NCBI RefSeq assembly: GCF_023205095.1
Contig: NZ_CP046242.1
Coordinates: 143,501-207,500, forward strand
Length of the DNA: 64,000 nt
Origin: Bizionia sp. M204
Lineage (GTDB): Bacteria; Bacteroidota; Bacteroidia; Flavobacteriales; Flavobacteriaceae
Direction: 5' to 3'
Every line of letters begins with the position of its first letter. Within the stretch, counting starts at the first letter, position 1. This document shows positions 1-9,678 of this stretch, piece after piece. The position numbers and the translations under genes are program-made. The notes beneath the pieces were generated by a model. It made no database searches and had not been told where the DNA came from. It saw only the letters and a program-made list of their open reading frames with translations.

Positions 1-480
1 ATTTTAGGAATTTTACTTTCGGGTTTGTTAACGTGGAGTATTGGCAGGCCAGCCTATCATATTGGTGCCAGTGGCCTTATTTATGTATTAGTTAGTTTTT
101 TATTCTTTAAAGGTATTATAGCCAAGCATTTTAGGTTAATTGCTTTATCCTTATTAGTCATCTTCTTATATGGAAGTATGATTTGGTATGTACTACCTAT
201 TAAAGATGGCGTATCCTGGGAAGGTCATTTATCCGGATTGATTGTAGGATTGGTTTTTGCTTTTATCTTTAAGAAACATCTTCCTATACCTAAAAAGTAC
301 TATTGGGAACAACCAAGCTATATAGAAGAAGACGATCCGTTTTTAAAACATTTTGATGAACATGGTAATTTTGTTGAAAGTTTACCAGAAATCGAAGACG
401 TTAAAGCAGACGTGGAGGAGGAGCACCAACCCAATTCTATAAACTATATTTTTAAAAAATCTGACGATTCATCAAACTAA
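1..480 (+). CDS. Rhomboid family intramembrane serine protease (5' end missing)
   Basis: Open from the first base in frame 1, so the true start lies left of the window; an internal TTG at 25 is not a credible start. The visible part is the C-terminal half of a rhomboid: a hydrophobic segment with GASG (the GxSG nucleophile motif), more membrane segments, and WEGHLSGLIVG with the partner histidine of the Ser-His dyad. A polar tail of about 60 residues follows, acidic and with no recognised domain. Rhomboids cleave transmembrane segments inside the membrane; the substrate here is unknown. The gene ends 9 bp inside the convergent rlmB gene. Confidence 0.88.
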   Translation: MLGILLSGLLTWSIGRPAYHIGASGLIYVLVSFLFFKGIIAKHFRLIALSLLVIFLYGSMIWYVLPIKDGVSWEGHLSGLIVGLVFAFIFKKHLPIPKKYYWEQPSYIEEDDPFLKHFDEHGNFVESLPEIEDVKADVEEEHQPNSINYIFKKSDDSSN

Positions 481-1209
481 TCGTTGTCTTACTACTTCAT
501 AAAGAATAGCACCACAAGCAACAGAAACATTTAAGGACTCTATAGAGCCGAGCAAAGGAAGTTTGGCTTTGCTATCTGCAAGTTTTAAAACCGATGGGTT
601 TATACCTCGACCTTCAGAACCCATTATGATTGCGCATGGAACTGTAAAGTCAATATCATAAATGGTATCATTTGTTTTCTCGGTAGCCGCAATAACAGCA
701 ATGCCCGAAGCCTGTAAATGAAACATGGCATCTTTAATATGATCCACACGGCAGATTGGCATTTTAAAAACGGCGCCAGCACTTGTTTTAATGGTATCGC
801 CATTTATAGGTGCGCTTCCCTTTTTTTGAATAATAATACCGTTAACACCTGTGCATTCAGCCGTACGTATTATAGCCCCAAAATTACGGACATCACTCAA
901 TTGATCGAGGAGCAAAAACAAAGGTGTTTTCCCAGATTCAATAACGTCTAACACTAAATTTTCAATATCATGATATTCTATTGGCGATATTTGTGCTACG
1001 GCACCTTGGTGGTTTTTGGATGTTAATCTATTCAGCTTTTCAATAGGAACATAGGATACATTAATGCTTTCCTTTCGGATAAGCGATTCTAAATCGTGGG
1101 CAAGGTTGCCTTGTAACCCTTTTTGAATAAAGATTTTCTCAATAGTCTTACCGGCTTGAATAGCTTCTATAACTGAATGTAAGCCAAAAATTAATGTTTC
1201 TTGTTCCAT
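472..1209 (-). CDS. rlmB: 23S rRNA (guanosine-2'-O-)-methyltransferase RlmB, TrmH/SPOUT family
   Basis: The 245-residue protein has the usual length. The N-terminal RNA-binding part (LIFGLHSVIEAIQAG, residues 6-20) is followed by a SPOUT domain with its three motifs: LLLDQLSDVRNFGAIIRTAE, IMGSEGRGI and SLNVSVACGAILYE. The last two form the knotted AdoMet site. The family methylates G2251 (E. coli numbering) in the peptidyl-transferase loop of 23S rRNA. The gene stands alone, convergent with the rhomboid gene (9-bp overlap of 3' ends), with the hairpin at 1259-1285 upstream. A related TrmH-family target cannot be excluded, but the length and N-terminal domain favour RlmB. Confidence 0.9.
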   Translation of the reverse strand: MEQETLIFGLHSVIEAIQAGKTIEKIFIQKGLQGNLAHDLESLIRKESINVSYVPIEKLNRLTSKNHQGAVAQISPIEYHDIENLVLDVIESGKTPLFLLLDQLSDVRNFGAIIRTAECTGVNGIIIQKKGSAPINGDTIKTSAGAVFKMPICRVDHIKDAMFHLQASGIAVIAATEKTNDTIYDIDFTVPCAIIMGSEGRGINPSVLKLADSKAKLPLLGSIESLNVSVACGAILYEVVRQRLV

Positions 1210-1258
1210 ATAAATATAATAAATGTTTAATTTGAAATCTTAAGCATAATTGAAAAGA

Positions 1259-1285
1259 AAAGAGACTGCACGAAGCAGTCTCTTT
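1259..1285 (-). terminator. Rho-independent terminator of the susCD operon
   Basis: A perfect 11-bp stem (AAAGAGACTGC / GCAGTCTCTTT) with a 5-base loop. Read on the minus strand it is followed by TTTTCTTTT. It lies 25 bp past the stop of the last gene of the uptake operon and before rlmB. Confidence 0.85.
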
Positions 1286-1310
1286 AATTATTTAAATTTG
1301 AATATAAATA

Positions 1311-2192
1311 TTATAGCGGAGTAACAGTGTACTCATAACCGTTTTGTACTACAAGGCTAGCTATAAATAAAACATTTCCAAAAGTAGTACTACCTGGAGT
1401 ACTTAAAGTATAACCACCTGAATAATCAAATGTTGTTTCTGGCATAAGAAAATCTTGGCTATATGTTAATTTAACAGGAATTGGTTCATTAAAGCCGTAA
1501 TTTTCGAAAGGATTCTCATATAAATCTGCGGCAATCATGTACATGCCATCAGCTAAACCAGAAACTGAACCCACTTCAGGACAATCTGATGTCCCAGCAA
1601 TGTAATCAATTTGGTTACCATTTCCATCATATAATATTAAATCCATGTCAATTGGACAGAAACTATCAATATTAACACCATTTTCAGAGAAGCTTCCATC
1701 CCAAGATAGAACTAAATCTAAAACATCATTAATGTAATCACCTGATATGGTAGCATTGAATGTAAAAGGAGACAAGATTATATTAGTATCTGCTGATTTA
1801 GCAGTAATAGTAAAAGTCTCATCATTTTCAATATCACCAGTTGCGTATATTACAACGTCTGCTGAACTAGAAGTACTCCCAGCAGATATGATGATAGTAT
1901 GATCGAAATCAAAATCCTCACCTTCTGTTGCGTCTCCGCTCGTTTGCTCTAAAACAATAGCATAATCCAATTCTTGAGGTTCTGCTATGCTAGCTGTAAT
2001 AGTAAATGTTGCTTCACCGTCAGTTTCTAAAACCGTAACGTTATTGTCGGTAGCGCTCATAGTAACTGCCACTGGCGAGTAAGCAACTGCTGGCACTTCG
2101 TTAAAATCATCATCATCACAAGATGTAAGCGCTGTTAATAGCAACGCAGACAGTGATAAATATTTAATAGAATTTTTATATATATTATTCAT
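1311..2192 (-). CDS. SusCD-associated lipoprotein with Calx-beta-like domain
   Basis: 293 residues. A lipoprotein signal peptide ends in LLTALTSC, followed by DDDDF; the acidic run after the Cys resembles the surface-export signal of Bacteroidetes lipoproteins. Residues about 40-150 are beta-rich with a Calx-beta-like pattern (EGEDFDFDHTIIISAGSTSS ... DIENDETFTI). The last 140 residues are a separate beta-rich part that I do not recognise. It is last in the susC-susD-lipoprotein-lipoprotein operon, 19 bp after the previous gene. By position it is probably a surface ligand-binding accessory protein. The substrate is unknown. Confidence 0.7.
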   Translation of the reverse strand: MNNIYKNSIKYLSLSALLLTALTSCDDDDFNEVPAVAYSPVAVTMSATDNNVTVLETDGEATFTITASIAEPQELDYAIVLEQTSGDATEGEDFDFDHTIIISAGSTSSSADVVIYATGDIENDETFTITAKSADTNIILSPFTFNATISGDYINDVLDLVLSWDGSFSENGVNIDSFCPIDMDLILYDGNGNQIDYIAGTSDCPEVGSVSGLADGMYMIAADLYENPFENYGFNEPIPVKLTYSQDFLMPETTFDYSGGYTLSTPGSTTFGNVLFIASLVVQNGYEYTVTPL

Positions 2193-2211
2193 TGTTATCT
2201 AATTTATTTGA

Positions 2212-3033
2212 TTAGTTAGGAGTATAAACATAGGTATTTCCTGAATTATCGAAAAATGGTCCAGAATCTACTGTAGTACTATTATAAAGGATATACCCAT
2301 TTATAGTAATTACACCAGTAGTTGGGTCAACAGTTCCAGAACCTTGAACTAAATATCCGCCTCCAAGAACTAAAGTATCAATTGTGATATCACCACAAGA
2401 GTCACTAAATTCGAATGGAATAGGGTTACCTCCAGAAGTTAATCCTGGTAGCGTACTATGCTCGTAAACACCGTCAGCTAATTCAGTTACGGTAACATTG
2501 GCAAAAGGACCAGATGTTGTAACATAATCACCAGCTAAATCAGAATTACAAAGGTAAGATATGTTAATCTTTAACGATCCTGTTCTTCCACTTGGAATTA
2601 CACCGTTCCCACCGCTTGTTCCAACGATATCTAGAATTAGTGTAAATGTACTAGGTGCAGAAATTGAACTATCATCAGAAAGTACTGTAAACGGTACCTC
2701 TCCTGTTAAATCTCCTTCAGGGGTTAAAGTTACAGACGTAGTTGACAAATCGTAGTGAATCCCCGCTATTGCAGTTGACGCAGAATTAACTTCAATAGTT
2801 AAAGCAACATCTTCAGTTATGGATGCCCTGTTTGGCCCAATAACTTTTACTGTAGCACTTCTGTCATAACTCCCGGTACCTTCGGTTACCAAAGCATTCA
2901 ATGTTGAACTTGTGAATCCGACCAAATCAGGTGTCTCACTAATTGCATCTGTTAACACATCATCATCAACTAAACACGAGGTAAAGGATAACGATAGCGC
3001 CATTAAGATTAAAAATTTATTTATTGTTTTCAT
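2212..3033 (-). CDS. SusCD-associated lipoprotein
   Basis: 273 residues with signal peptide and lipobox ALSLSFTSC, followed by LVDDD. Residues 40-155 form a Calx-beta/Ig-like beta-rich segment (ITEDVALTIEVNSAS, GIHYDLSTTSVTLTPEGDLT) like that of its downstream neighbour, so the two may be distant paralogues. The C-terminal part (LCNSDLAGDYVTTSG onward) has two cysteines and many Gly/Thr/Val residues. It sits 19 bp after susD and 19 bp before the next lipoprotein gene. It is probably an outer-membrane surface accessory protein of the uptake system; no enzymatic motif is visible. Confidence 0.7.
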   Translation of the reverse strand: MKTINKFLILMALSLSFTSCLVDDDVLTDAISETPDLVGFTSSTLNALVTEGTGSYDRSATVKVIGPNRASITEDVALTIEVNSASTAIAGIHYDLSTTSVTLTPEGDLTGEVPFTVLSDDSSISAPSTFTLILDIVGTSGGNGVIPSGRTGSLKINISYLCNSDLAGDYVTTSGPFANVTVTELADGVYEHSTLPGLTSGGNPIPFEFSDSCGDITIDTLVLGGGYLVQGSGTVDPTTGVITINGYILYNSTTVDSGPFFDNSGNTYVYTPN

Positions 3034-3052
3034 ATGTGTTTTTTTTTAAATA

Positions 3053-4543
3053 TTAGTTTGCCCAAAATATTTTACTAGTAAATACGTTTGGTTGTGCTGG
3101 TACATTAGCACCATTTCCAGAGATTTCTGAAGATGGGTAAGCTAAACGTACAGGTCTTGTTGGTTCAGGTGATAGTAATGAAATTGGTAAATTAGATGGA
3201 TATCCAGTTCTACTAAAATCATACCAACTTTGAATAGCATCAAGGCCGTTTAAAGCAATCCATTTTTGAGTAATAATAGCCTCTAATTTATTGGAAGTAG
3301 ACCCCCAACTTACTAAATCAATAGGCTGCGTATAGTATCCAGCAGCATTAGGTACTCCTAAATAGTCAAAAGATGCAGCAATACCGTTTTCATAGTGCTG
3401 TTGTGCACCTGACAAATAGGTTTTTAAAGCAGCTTCTGCTTGTAAAAATTCTGCTTCAGCTAATGAAAAGATAACTGAATTTTGTTCAGCACTCTTTAAA
3501 AGACCAGGACCTATATTAGAAACAAATGGCTCTGTTAAAAGACCACCTGGAGGATAGAAATCTAAACCTTGAACTACACCTAGATGGCCATCTTCTGGTT
3601 CCTCATAGATATAATCAATTCTTGGGTCATTAAAGTCTGTCAATTTATCTAATACAAAAGGTGTTGCACATGTAGCAAAGTAATTGTTTACATATTCACC
3701 AGCGGTAGTTTGACCATAGTTACCCCAAAATGGGCTTTGCTGATCTTCTTGATCCGTGTATCCTGGGTTAGCAGTTGCATTGTCAGTTATAAAACCAGAG
3801 CCTTCATTAGCAATTTTTTGAAATTCTGTAGTAAGGTATCCAGATCTTCCAGCCATATCAGACTGTCTAACTAATATTCTTAATTTTACAGTATTTGCAA
3901 ATTTCTTCCATTCGTTCATATCTCCAGCATACATAATATCTGCTCCGCCTGGATTAAGTACATCTCCGTTTGCATTACCAGCGTTTATTAATGCTATAGC
4001 ATTGTCTAATTGAACAATTAAGTCTTCATAAACTGTTAACGCATCATCAAAAGCAGGTGTTGGATTTTCACCTCGTAATAAAGCTTCGAAATAAGGAATA
4101 TCTCCATATGTATCCACTAATATCTGGAAATGGAAAGATTTCATAATTTTCGCAATAGCTGTATAGTACTCATAATTCTCAGTATCAACATCAAATGTAT
4201 GATATTGCTTCAAAGCAGCTTGATATTGGTAATCCCATATTGTTGAATAGAAAGTGGAATTTACTCTATACTCAAATTCACTTTGATACCAAGAGTAACC
4301 ATCTGATTGACTCCAATTGTACATCATTAAGTTACCAAGAGTATTCAGACGACGAGCACCTCCCGGAGGCGTCGTAATCGTATAAGCACTGTATCGCTGC
4401 GCTACTGGCAACAGCAAATCAGGTGATGTTGTTAGTGGATTATTTGGGTCTGTATTGACATCCAAATAATCATCACTACAAGCAACTGTAATAACGGAAA
4501 GCATTACAATTGAGAATAATTTAAATATATTTTTCATTTTCAA
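3053..4543 (-). CDS. SusD/RagB-family outer-membrane nutrient-binding lipoprotein
   Basis: 496 residues. The signal peptide ends MLSVITVAC with lipobox Cys, followed by SDDYLDVNTDPNNP, an opening typical of the SusD-like_2 branch. Helical TPR-like segments fill the middle (YYTAIAKIMKSFHFQILVDT, TVYEDLIVQLDNAIALIN, EFLQAEAALKTYL). The C-terminal IITQKWIALNGLDAIQSWYD matches the family. SusD proteins cap the SusC barrel outside the cell and bind the nutrient. Here the gene lies 12 bp after susC. Without a sugar-active enzyme gene nearby the substrate (glycan, peptide or other) cannot be read from the sequence. Confidence 0.93.
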   Translation of the reverse strand: MKMKNIFKLFSIVMLSVITVACSDDYLDVNTDPNNPLTTSPDLLLPVAQRYSAYTITTPPGGARRLNTLGNLMMYNWSQSDGYSWYQSEFEYRVNSTFYSTIWDYQYQAALKQYHTFDVDTENYEYYTAIAKIMKSFHFQILVDTYGDIPYFEALLRGENPTPAFDDALTVYEDLIVQLDNAIALINAGNANGDVLNPGGADIMYAGDMNEWKKFANTVKLRILVRQSDMAGRSGYLTTEFQKIANEGSGFITDNATANPGYTDQEDQQSPFWGNYGQTTAGEYVNNYFATCATPFVLDKLTDFNDPRIDYIYEEPEDGHLGVVQGLDFYPPGGLLTEPFVSNIGPGLLKSAEQNSVIFSLAEAEFLQAEAALKTYLSGAQQHYENGIAASFDYLGVPNAAGYYTQPIDLVSWGSTSNKLEAIITQKWIALNGLDAIQSWYDFSRTGYPSNLPISLLSPEPTRPVRLAYPSSEISGNGANVPAQPNVFTSKIFWAN

Positions 4544-4555
4544 GATTGTTTAAAA

Positions 4556-7500
4556 TTAAAATTCAAGATTAACATTGATACCAAATGATCTCGTTGGAGG
4601 AGATTGGAAATATCCACCTAAACCAATACCGTTTCCAGCTGAATTATTAAATTCAGGATCTGAAAATCTGTTTTCTTCTGGTAACCAAGTAACTAAATTA
4701 CGACCGATAAGTGCAACTGATAGTTTAGAAACAAACGCCTTGTCTAAAAATTTAGATGGTAAGTCATAACGTAAAGAAAGCTCTCTTAATTTTACTGCTG
4801 TAGCATCTTTAACATAGTTTTCTTTAATATCGTTGTACGTATTAGTCCAAAAGTTTTGACGTCCTCCTGTTACTTGGATATTGTTGTTTTCAACATATAC
4901 CGGAGCATCTTCTGTTCCAACATTCACTACTGAATTAGGGAACACGAAATCTTGACGGTTAGAAGATACACTTTCTTGAGATCTTCCTGTGAACTCCATA
5001 GCATCTGCCAATTGCGAGATGTAAACATGACCTGTTCTATAATCCATTGTACCAGTTAAAGTAAATCCTTTAAAACTTACAGCATTAGTTAAACCAACAA
5101 CGTAATCTGGTGTTGTTTTTCCTAAATTTTTAAGTCCACCTACGATTGGATTACCCGTGTTTGCATTAACTATAACGCGACCTTGGTCATCTCTTTCGTA
5201 ACCTACAGCTCTAACTTGTGGGAAATCTTCTCCTACAACAGCCCATAAGCCTGAAGTTGTTCCGCCAGATACTTGTACTTGATCTAATCCTGGTTGGATA
5301 GAAGCAACTTGTTGCTCATAAGACGTGAAGTTAACATTAATGTTCCAATTGAAGTCACCAGCATTAGCCGCTTTAAAAGGCACTAATCCAAGACTTAATT
5401 CAAGACCTGATCCTTCTATAGAACCAATGTTTGTTAAAATGCTATTAGAACCCGCAGATGGCGCTGTTGTAGCAGTTGTAATTAGATCTGTTGTTTTAGT
5501 ATCATAATACGCTGCGTCTAAAGTTACACGACGGTTTAAAAACTCTAAATTTAATCCAAATTCATTTGTTTGAATTTTTTCTTTCTTCACATCTTTATCT
5601 ACTGCAGTTCCTGAAACAACAAACCCGTTAAGACCAGTTGATGAATAAGGGAAACCAGCTTGTTGAGCGTATGTTTCATTTACTTGGTATGGACCAAGGT
5701 CATTATAAACAGTAGCATTACTATAGGTTAATTTACCAAAGTTTAAAGCATCAAAGTTTAATAAATCAGAGAATAAGAAAGATAAACCAAAGGAAGGATA
5801 GAAATAACTATTGTTATCACTAGATAAGGTAGAAGTATAATCTTGTCTACCTGAAAAACTTGCAAAAAGGAAGTTGTCATATCCAAGTGTAAAATCACCA
5901 AAAAGACCATATGTTCTCTTTATAGATTCATTAACAAATGCTCCACCAGTTAATCCACCAGCCAGTTGGCCTGTAGTATTAGAAAGGTCGTAGAATCCAG
6001 GAATACTTAAGTTATTCGCGCGATATGCACTTTGTCTAAATCTTTCAGTTGTACCAGTTGCACCAACTATGGCTCTCATAGTTACTTTATCTACAATGTT
6101 AAATTCACTTTGAGCTAAAAAGTCAGTTGTGTAATCGATAGATTGTAATTCATAATCTTGTACAAATGATGACACAGGATCAGGACGACCAGCTGTTTCT
6201 AAATACGCACTGTTAGGTAAATAGTTTTGAGCGTCTCTGTATTCTTTACCTATTTGGTTGTAACTATTAACACCAAAACGACCTGTTAGTTTTAACCAAT
6301 CAGCTACTTCCCAATCTGCGTTCATGTTAGCAACTAAACGATTAGATTTGTCCGTATCTCTGTTGGTATCAATAGCCCAATAAGGGTTCTGATAGTAAGC
6401 ATTATACCAGCCATTAGGAGAAGCGTATAAGTCATTTCTCCAATCTTTATAATTGCTTAAAGGAATGTTAGCTGAAGTATTTAAAATAAACCAATATAAT
6501 GGTCTGTCTTGAGATCCGATAGTATTACCTACTAAATCAGTTTTGTCAGTTGTAAAACTAGACGTTAAACCTAATTCAAGATTACCCATTTTTCGGCTTG
6601 CGTTTACTCTAAATGTATTTCTAGTATAACGATCGTCAGGAACAATACCATCCGTTTCTAATTTACCAAAAGACATGTAAAATCTGTTTTTTTCATCACT
6701 TCCTGATAAATATACAGTATTACTTGTAGAACCACCGGTGTTGTAGAAATCTTTTAAATTATCTTTTACTGGCGCGTAAGGTAAAGTTTGATAAGATCCG
6801 TCAGCAAATATAGGACCTACTCTTCTTTTAACACCATCAAATCTAGGACCCCAGTTTGTATTTTCATATGGATCATATGCACCTTGCCATCCTGTACCAT
6901 ATTGTGTTTGGAAGTCTGGCATATAAGCTACTTCTTCAATTGTGTAAGAAGAATTGATACCTACCGTAAATCTATCACCGCTTCTACCTGTTTTAGTAGT
7001 AACAAGTAATGCTCCATTACCCGCTTTTGAACCATAAAGAGCTGCTGCTGTAGCACCCTTTAAAGTAGTTAAGCTTTCAATGTCATTAGGGTTTAATTGA
7101 TCAAAAGCACCTTGTGTAGAGATGGATCCATCAATAACAATTAATGCAGAGTTTGACTGTGTTATAGAACGAAGTCCACGTAATAATATTTGTGAACTAG
7201 GGTTAACACCGTTGTCTTGAACGTTAATTTGTAAACCAGCTACTTTACCAGCAAGTGCTGATGCGGCAGATTGTGGTTGAACAGTTAACAGTTCGTCGCT
7301 ACCAACCGATTCCGTCACATAGGAAGTCTCTCTCTTTTCTCTCTTAATACCTAAAGCTGTAATTACAACTTCTTCAAGAGCTTGACTATCCACCTCCATT
7401 GCAAAGCTAATGGTGTTAGATGCACCAACAGTCATTTCTTTTGTTGTGTATCCAATAAAGGAATAGGTTAGTACATCACCTGGACTAGCATTGACGGAGT

Positions 7501-7681
7501 AATTACCATCAAAATCTGATTGAGTTCCAGTTGCAGTACCTTTTACAATAATATTAACTCCAGGGAGCGGTAATCCGTTTTCATCGGAAATCGTTCCTGA
7601 AATTGTTTTTTCTTGCGCAAACGTAAGTTGCACAACAAACGCTAGAAATAGCGTTAAAATTCCACTAAACTTTGTTTTCAT
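4556..7681 (-). CDS. SusC/RagA-family TonB-linked outer-membrane transporter
   Basis: 1041 residues. After a signal peptide (residues 1-22) comes a carboxypeptidase-D-like domain (about 25-105: ISGTISDENGLPLPGVNI, then SFIGYTTKEMTVG). Next are the SusC signature ALGIKREKRETSYVTESV, the plug (SALAGKVAGLQINVQDNG, QILLRGLRSI, ALIVIDG) and a long TonB-receptor barrel ending in the aromatic residue of SFGINVNLEF. It imports a substrate bound by the adjacent SusD using TonB energy. It is the first gene of a four-gene operon. The 120 bp upstream are AT-rich; I could not assign a clear promoter. Confidence 0.95.
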   Translation of the reverse strand: MKTKFSGILTLFLAFVVQLTFAQEKTISGTISDENGLPLPGVNIIVKGTATGTQSDFDGNYSVNASPGDVLTYSFIGYTTKEMTVGASNTISFAMEVDSQALEEVVITALGIKREKRETSYVTESVGSDELLTVQPQSAASALAGKVAGLQINVQDNGVNPSSQILLRGLRSITQSNSALIVIDGSISTQGAFDQLNPNDIESLTTLKGATAAALYGSKAGNGALLVTTKTGRSGDRFTVGINSSYTIEEVAYMPDFQTQYGTGWQGAYDPYENTNWGPRFDGVKRRVGPIFADGSYQTLPYAPVKDNLKDFYNTGGSTSNTVYLSGSDEKNRFYMSFGKLETDGIVPDDRYTRNTFRVNASRKMGNLELGLTSSFTTDKTDLVGNTIGSQDRPLYWFILNTSANIPLSNYKDWRNDLYASPNGWYNAYYQNPYWAIDTNRDTDKSNRLVANMNADWEVADWLKLTGRFGVNSYNQIGKEYRDAQNYLPNSAYLETAGRPDPVSSFVQDYELQSIDYTTDFLAQSEFNIVDKVTMRAIVGATGTTERFRQSAYRANNLSIPGFYDLSNTTGQLAGGLTGGAFVNESIKRTYGLFGDFTLGYDNFLFASFSGRQDYTSTLSSDNNSYFYPSFGLSFLFSDLLNFDALNFGKLTYSNATVYNDLGPYQVNETYAQQAGFPYSSTGLNGFVVSGTAVDKDVKKEKIQTNEFGLNLEFLNRRVTLDAAYYDTKTTDLITTATTAPSAGSNSILTNIGSIEGSGLELSLGLVPFKAANAGDFNWNINVNFTSYEQQVASIQPGLDQVQVSGGTTSGLWAVVGEDFPQVRAVGYERDDQGRVIVNANTGNPIVGGLKNLGKTTPDYVVGLTNAVSFKGFTLTGTMDYRTGHVYISQLADAMEFTGRSQESVSSNRQDFVFPNSVVNVGTEDAPVYVENNNIQVTGGRQNFWTNTYNDIKENYVKDATAVKLRELSLRYDLPSKFLDKAFVSKLSVALIGRNLVTWLPEENRFSDPEFNNSAGNGIGLGGYFQSPPTRSFGINVNLEF

Positions 7682-7801
7682 TTTGTATTTTATTTGAATT
7701 AGTCTAGGCCAAAAATCATAATAAAAAGTTAATTAAACAATAAATAAGGGTTAAAATTTCAAAATATTTTCAAAAACTACGCTTTTTAACACCTATTATT
7801 C

Positions 7802-9499
7802 CTAAAAAAGTGCGGATAAACTTAAATGTATTTTGGAATTGGATAGTTTGAAACTTTGGTTTTCGCTTTTACCGTTGGCATAATTGAAGCGTAAAAGTCC
7901 GGCTTTGGTGTTTAAACCAAAACCAAAACCAAAACTATATAGTTTTTCTTTTTGATCTATTATTTTATTTTCAAAATAGGCTAAGTCTATTATAGAGTGT
8001 ATATATAAATCACTGCTTAATGAATACCGATACTCGGTAGCTAGTATGCCGTACAATGTGGCGCTTAAGCTGTTTTCTTCAAAACCTCTAATGGAATTTA
8101 TACCGCCAAACCTGCTTAATTCATTCTCTAAATAACTGTCTGAAAACAAACCAAAACTAGTTGTCCTTAAATAAACATTGTTTTTTGAGTTTAAATTGAA
8201 GATTTTAAAGGCGTCCACGCGGTATTGATATTGCTGATCTTTTTGTTGTGAAATGGTCCGATTACCAATGCCGGTTTCCAAGTAGATTTGTGCATTTCTT
8301 TTAAATATTGAACGGTCGGGAATCCGATTTATAAATGTGTAGCCAATTGTGTAGAAAGTTGTTTCGTAATCTTTAATAAATGGATTTAAATTGGTACTGC
8401 TTAAAAGGTTGTTTGATTTGGTGGATATAATGCCAACGGAAAATTGATTTTTGGAATTTAATTGGTAATTAATTCGTGCGCTTTGATCGGCCGTTGTAAA
8501 CGAAGAGTCTTTTTTGAAAATAGTAAGCTCTAATTCTGTGCCAATAGGCGAATTAAATAAATAGGGTAGTTTTACATTTACGTTAAACGATTTTTGTTCA
8601 CTCTCATCGCTTCTATATGCTAATGATAAACTTTCTCCAAAATTCAAATTATTCGTGAGTTCAAGATTTAGGTAGCCTGTTAATTCTAGTTTGCTCGTCT
8701 CTTCATTGGTTCCAAATCCTAGAAAACCATCAAAGGTATTGCTTTTTGTTTTTTCAATGTATACATATAATATGGTAGAGTCTTTACTGAATAAAATTTC
8801 AGGCTCTCTTAATTGGTTGGCAAATGGTAATTCCTGAAGTAAGCTTGTTTGTTTTTTTATTTCCGATAAGTTTAAAGGTTTGCCTGTTCGTAATTTTAAA
8901 AAATATTTTAAGTATGACTTCGGAAACTTGTCATATCCCTTAACAACTATTTTATTAACAAAGCGCATTTCATTATCTCCAGACAGAACTAAATCTGCTT
9001 TTAATCTGTTAACCCCTGATTTTTTTATGTTATCCAGTTTAAGCGTATTAAAAGGTAGGCCTTGGTCTGATATTTTTTTATTGATAAATTGAAGTGTTTG
9101 TTCAATTTCTTTAAAACGGATTGTAAAATACAATTTACTACTATGAACACGTAACTGTTTTAATGTGCCTGGCGGAAGGGTCTCGGAATTAAAATAGACA
9201 TCTATATTTTTGTAAGGTTGGCTTAATGAAACGGAAGTTTCAAACATAGAATCATTTTTTTTGGTAATACCATGCCATTTGGAATCAATATATCCCAATT
9301 TGCTTAATTGATATTTAAGCGTCTCTATTTCGCGGTTTAATGAATTGTAATCCGCGTGTTTTTTTTGATAGCCTATGGAGTCTATGACAGAGGTGTTTTC
9401 TGTTAATTCGTTTTGAATTTTTAGATACAAATTTTGTCCCATTAAATCAGGAGTTGATCCAAAGAGTGTAATAAGGAATAAAAAAAGAAATCTATGCAC
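7802..9499 (-). CDS. BamA/TamA-like outer-membrane barrel protein with POTRA-like N-terminus
   Basis: 565 residues. After a signal peptide (MHRFLFLFLITLFGSTPDLMG) come about 220 residues with POTRA-like pattern (FINKKISDQGLPFNTLKLDN; KIVVKGYDKFPKSYLKYFLK, LRTGKPLNLSEIKKQTSLL). The rest is barrel-like with alternating strands and the D15-type RFGGINSIRGFEENSL loop motif. It ends in Phe (LSLSALF), as expected for a barrel recognised by Bam. It is shorter than BamA itself, so a TamA-like or patatin-associated type is more likely. It is a single gene, divergent from the ribosomal str operon. Confidence 0.75.
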   Translation of the reverse strand: MHRFLFLFLITLFGSTPDLMGQNLYLKIQNELTENTSVIDSIGYQKKHADYNSLNREIETLKYQLSKLGYIDSKWHGITKKNDSMFETSVSLSQPYKNIDVYFNSETLPPGTLKQLRVHSSKLYFTIRFKEIEQTLQFINKKISDQGLPFNTLKLDNIKKSGVNRLKADLVLSGDNEMRFVNKIVVKGYDKFPKSYLKYFLKLRTGKPLNLSEIKKQTSLLQELPFANQLREPEILFSKDSTILYVYIEKTKSNTFDGFLGFGTNEETSKLELTGYLNLELTNNLNFGESLSLAYRSDESEQKSFNVNVKLPYLFNSPIGTELELTIFKKDSSFTTADQSARINYQLNSKNQFSVGIISTKSNNLLSSTNLNPFIKDYETTFYTIGYTFINRIPDRSIFKRNAQIYLETGIGNRTISQQKDQQYQYRVDAFKIFNLNSKNNVYLRTTSFGLFSDSYLENELSRFGGINSIRGFEENSLSATLYGILATEYRYSLSSDLYIHSIIDLAYFENKIIDQKEKLYSFGFGFGLNTKAGLLRFNYANGKSENQSFKLSNSKIHLSLSALF

Positions 9500-9604
9500 G
9501 CTTTTTATGAAAGTCTTTAAAATGTAAAACTAACGCAAAAAGATTCGTTTTGATATAATTTGGCGTGTGATTTTTAATTAGAATTGAAAATTAATGAATT
9601 AACG

Positions 9605-9635
9605 TTTGAAAAATTAAATTTTATTTCTACCTTTG
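9605..9635 (+). promoter_or_regulatory. Promoter of the rpsL-rpsG-fusA-rpsJ operon
   Basis: The -33 box TTTG (9605-9608) and the -7 box TACCTTTG (9628-9635) are 19 bases apart, matching the Bacteroidetes housekeeping pattern. The bases after the -7 box read CAGCC, as in three of the four rRNA promoters at 62.2-62.7 kb. Start of rpsL is 43 bases downstream. Confidence 0.85.
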
Positions 9636-9678
9636 CAGCCCTCAAATGAGAGGTTAAACATAAATTATATAGAAATAT

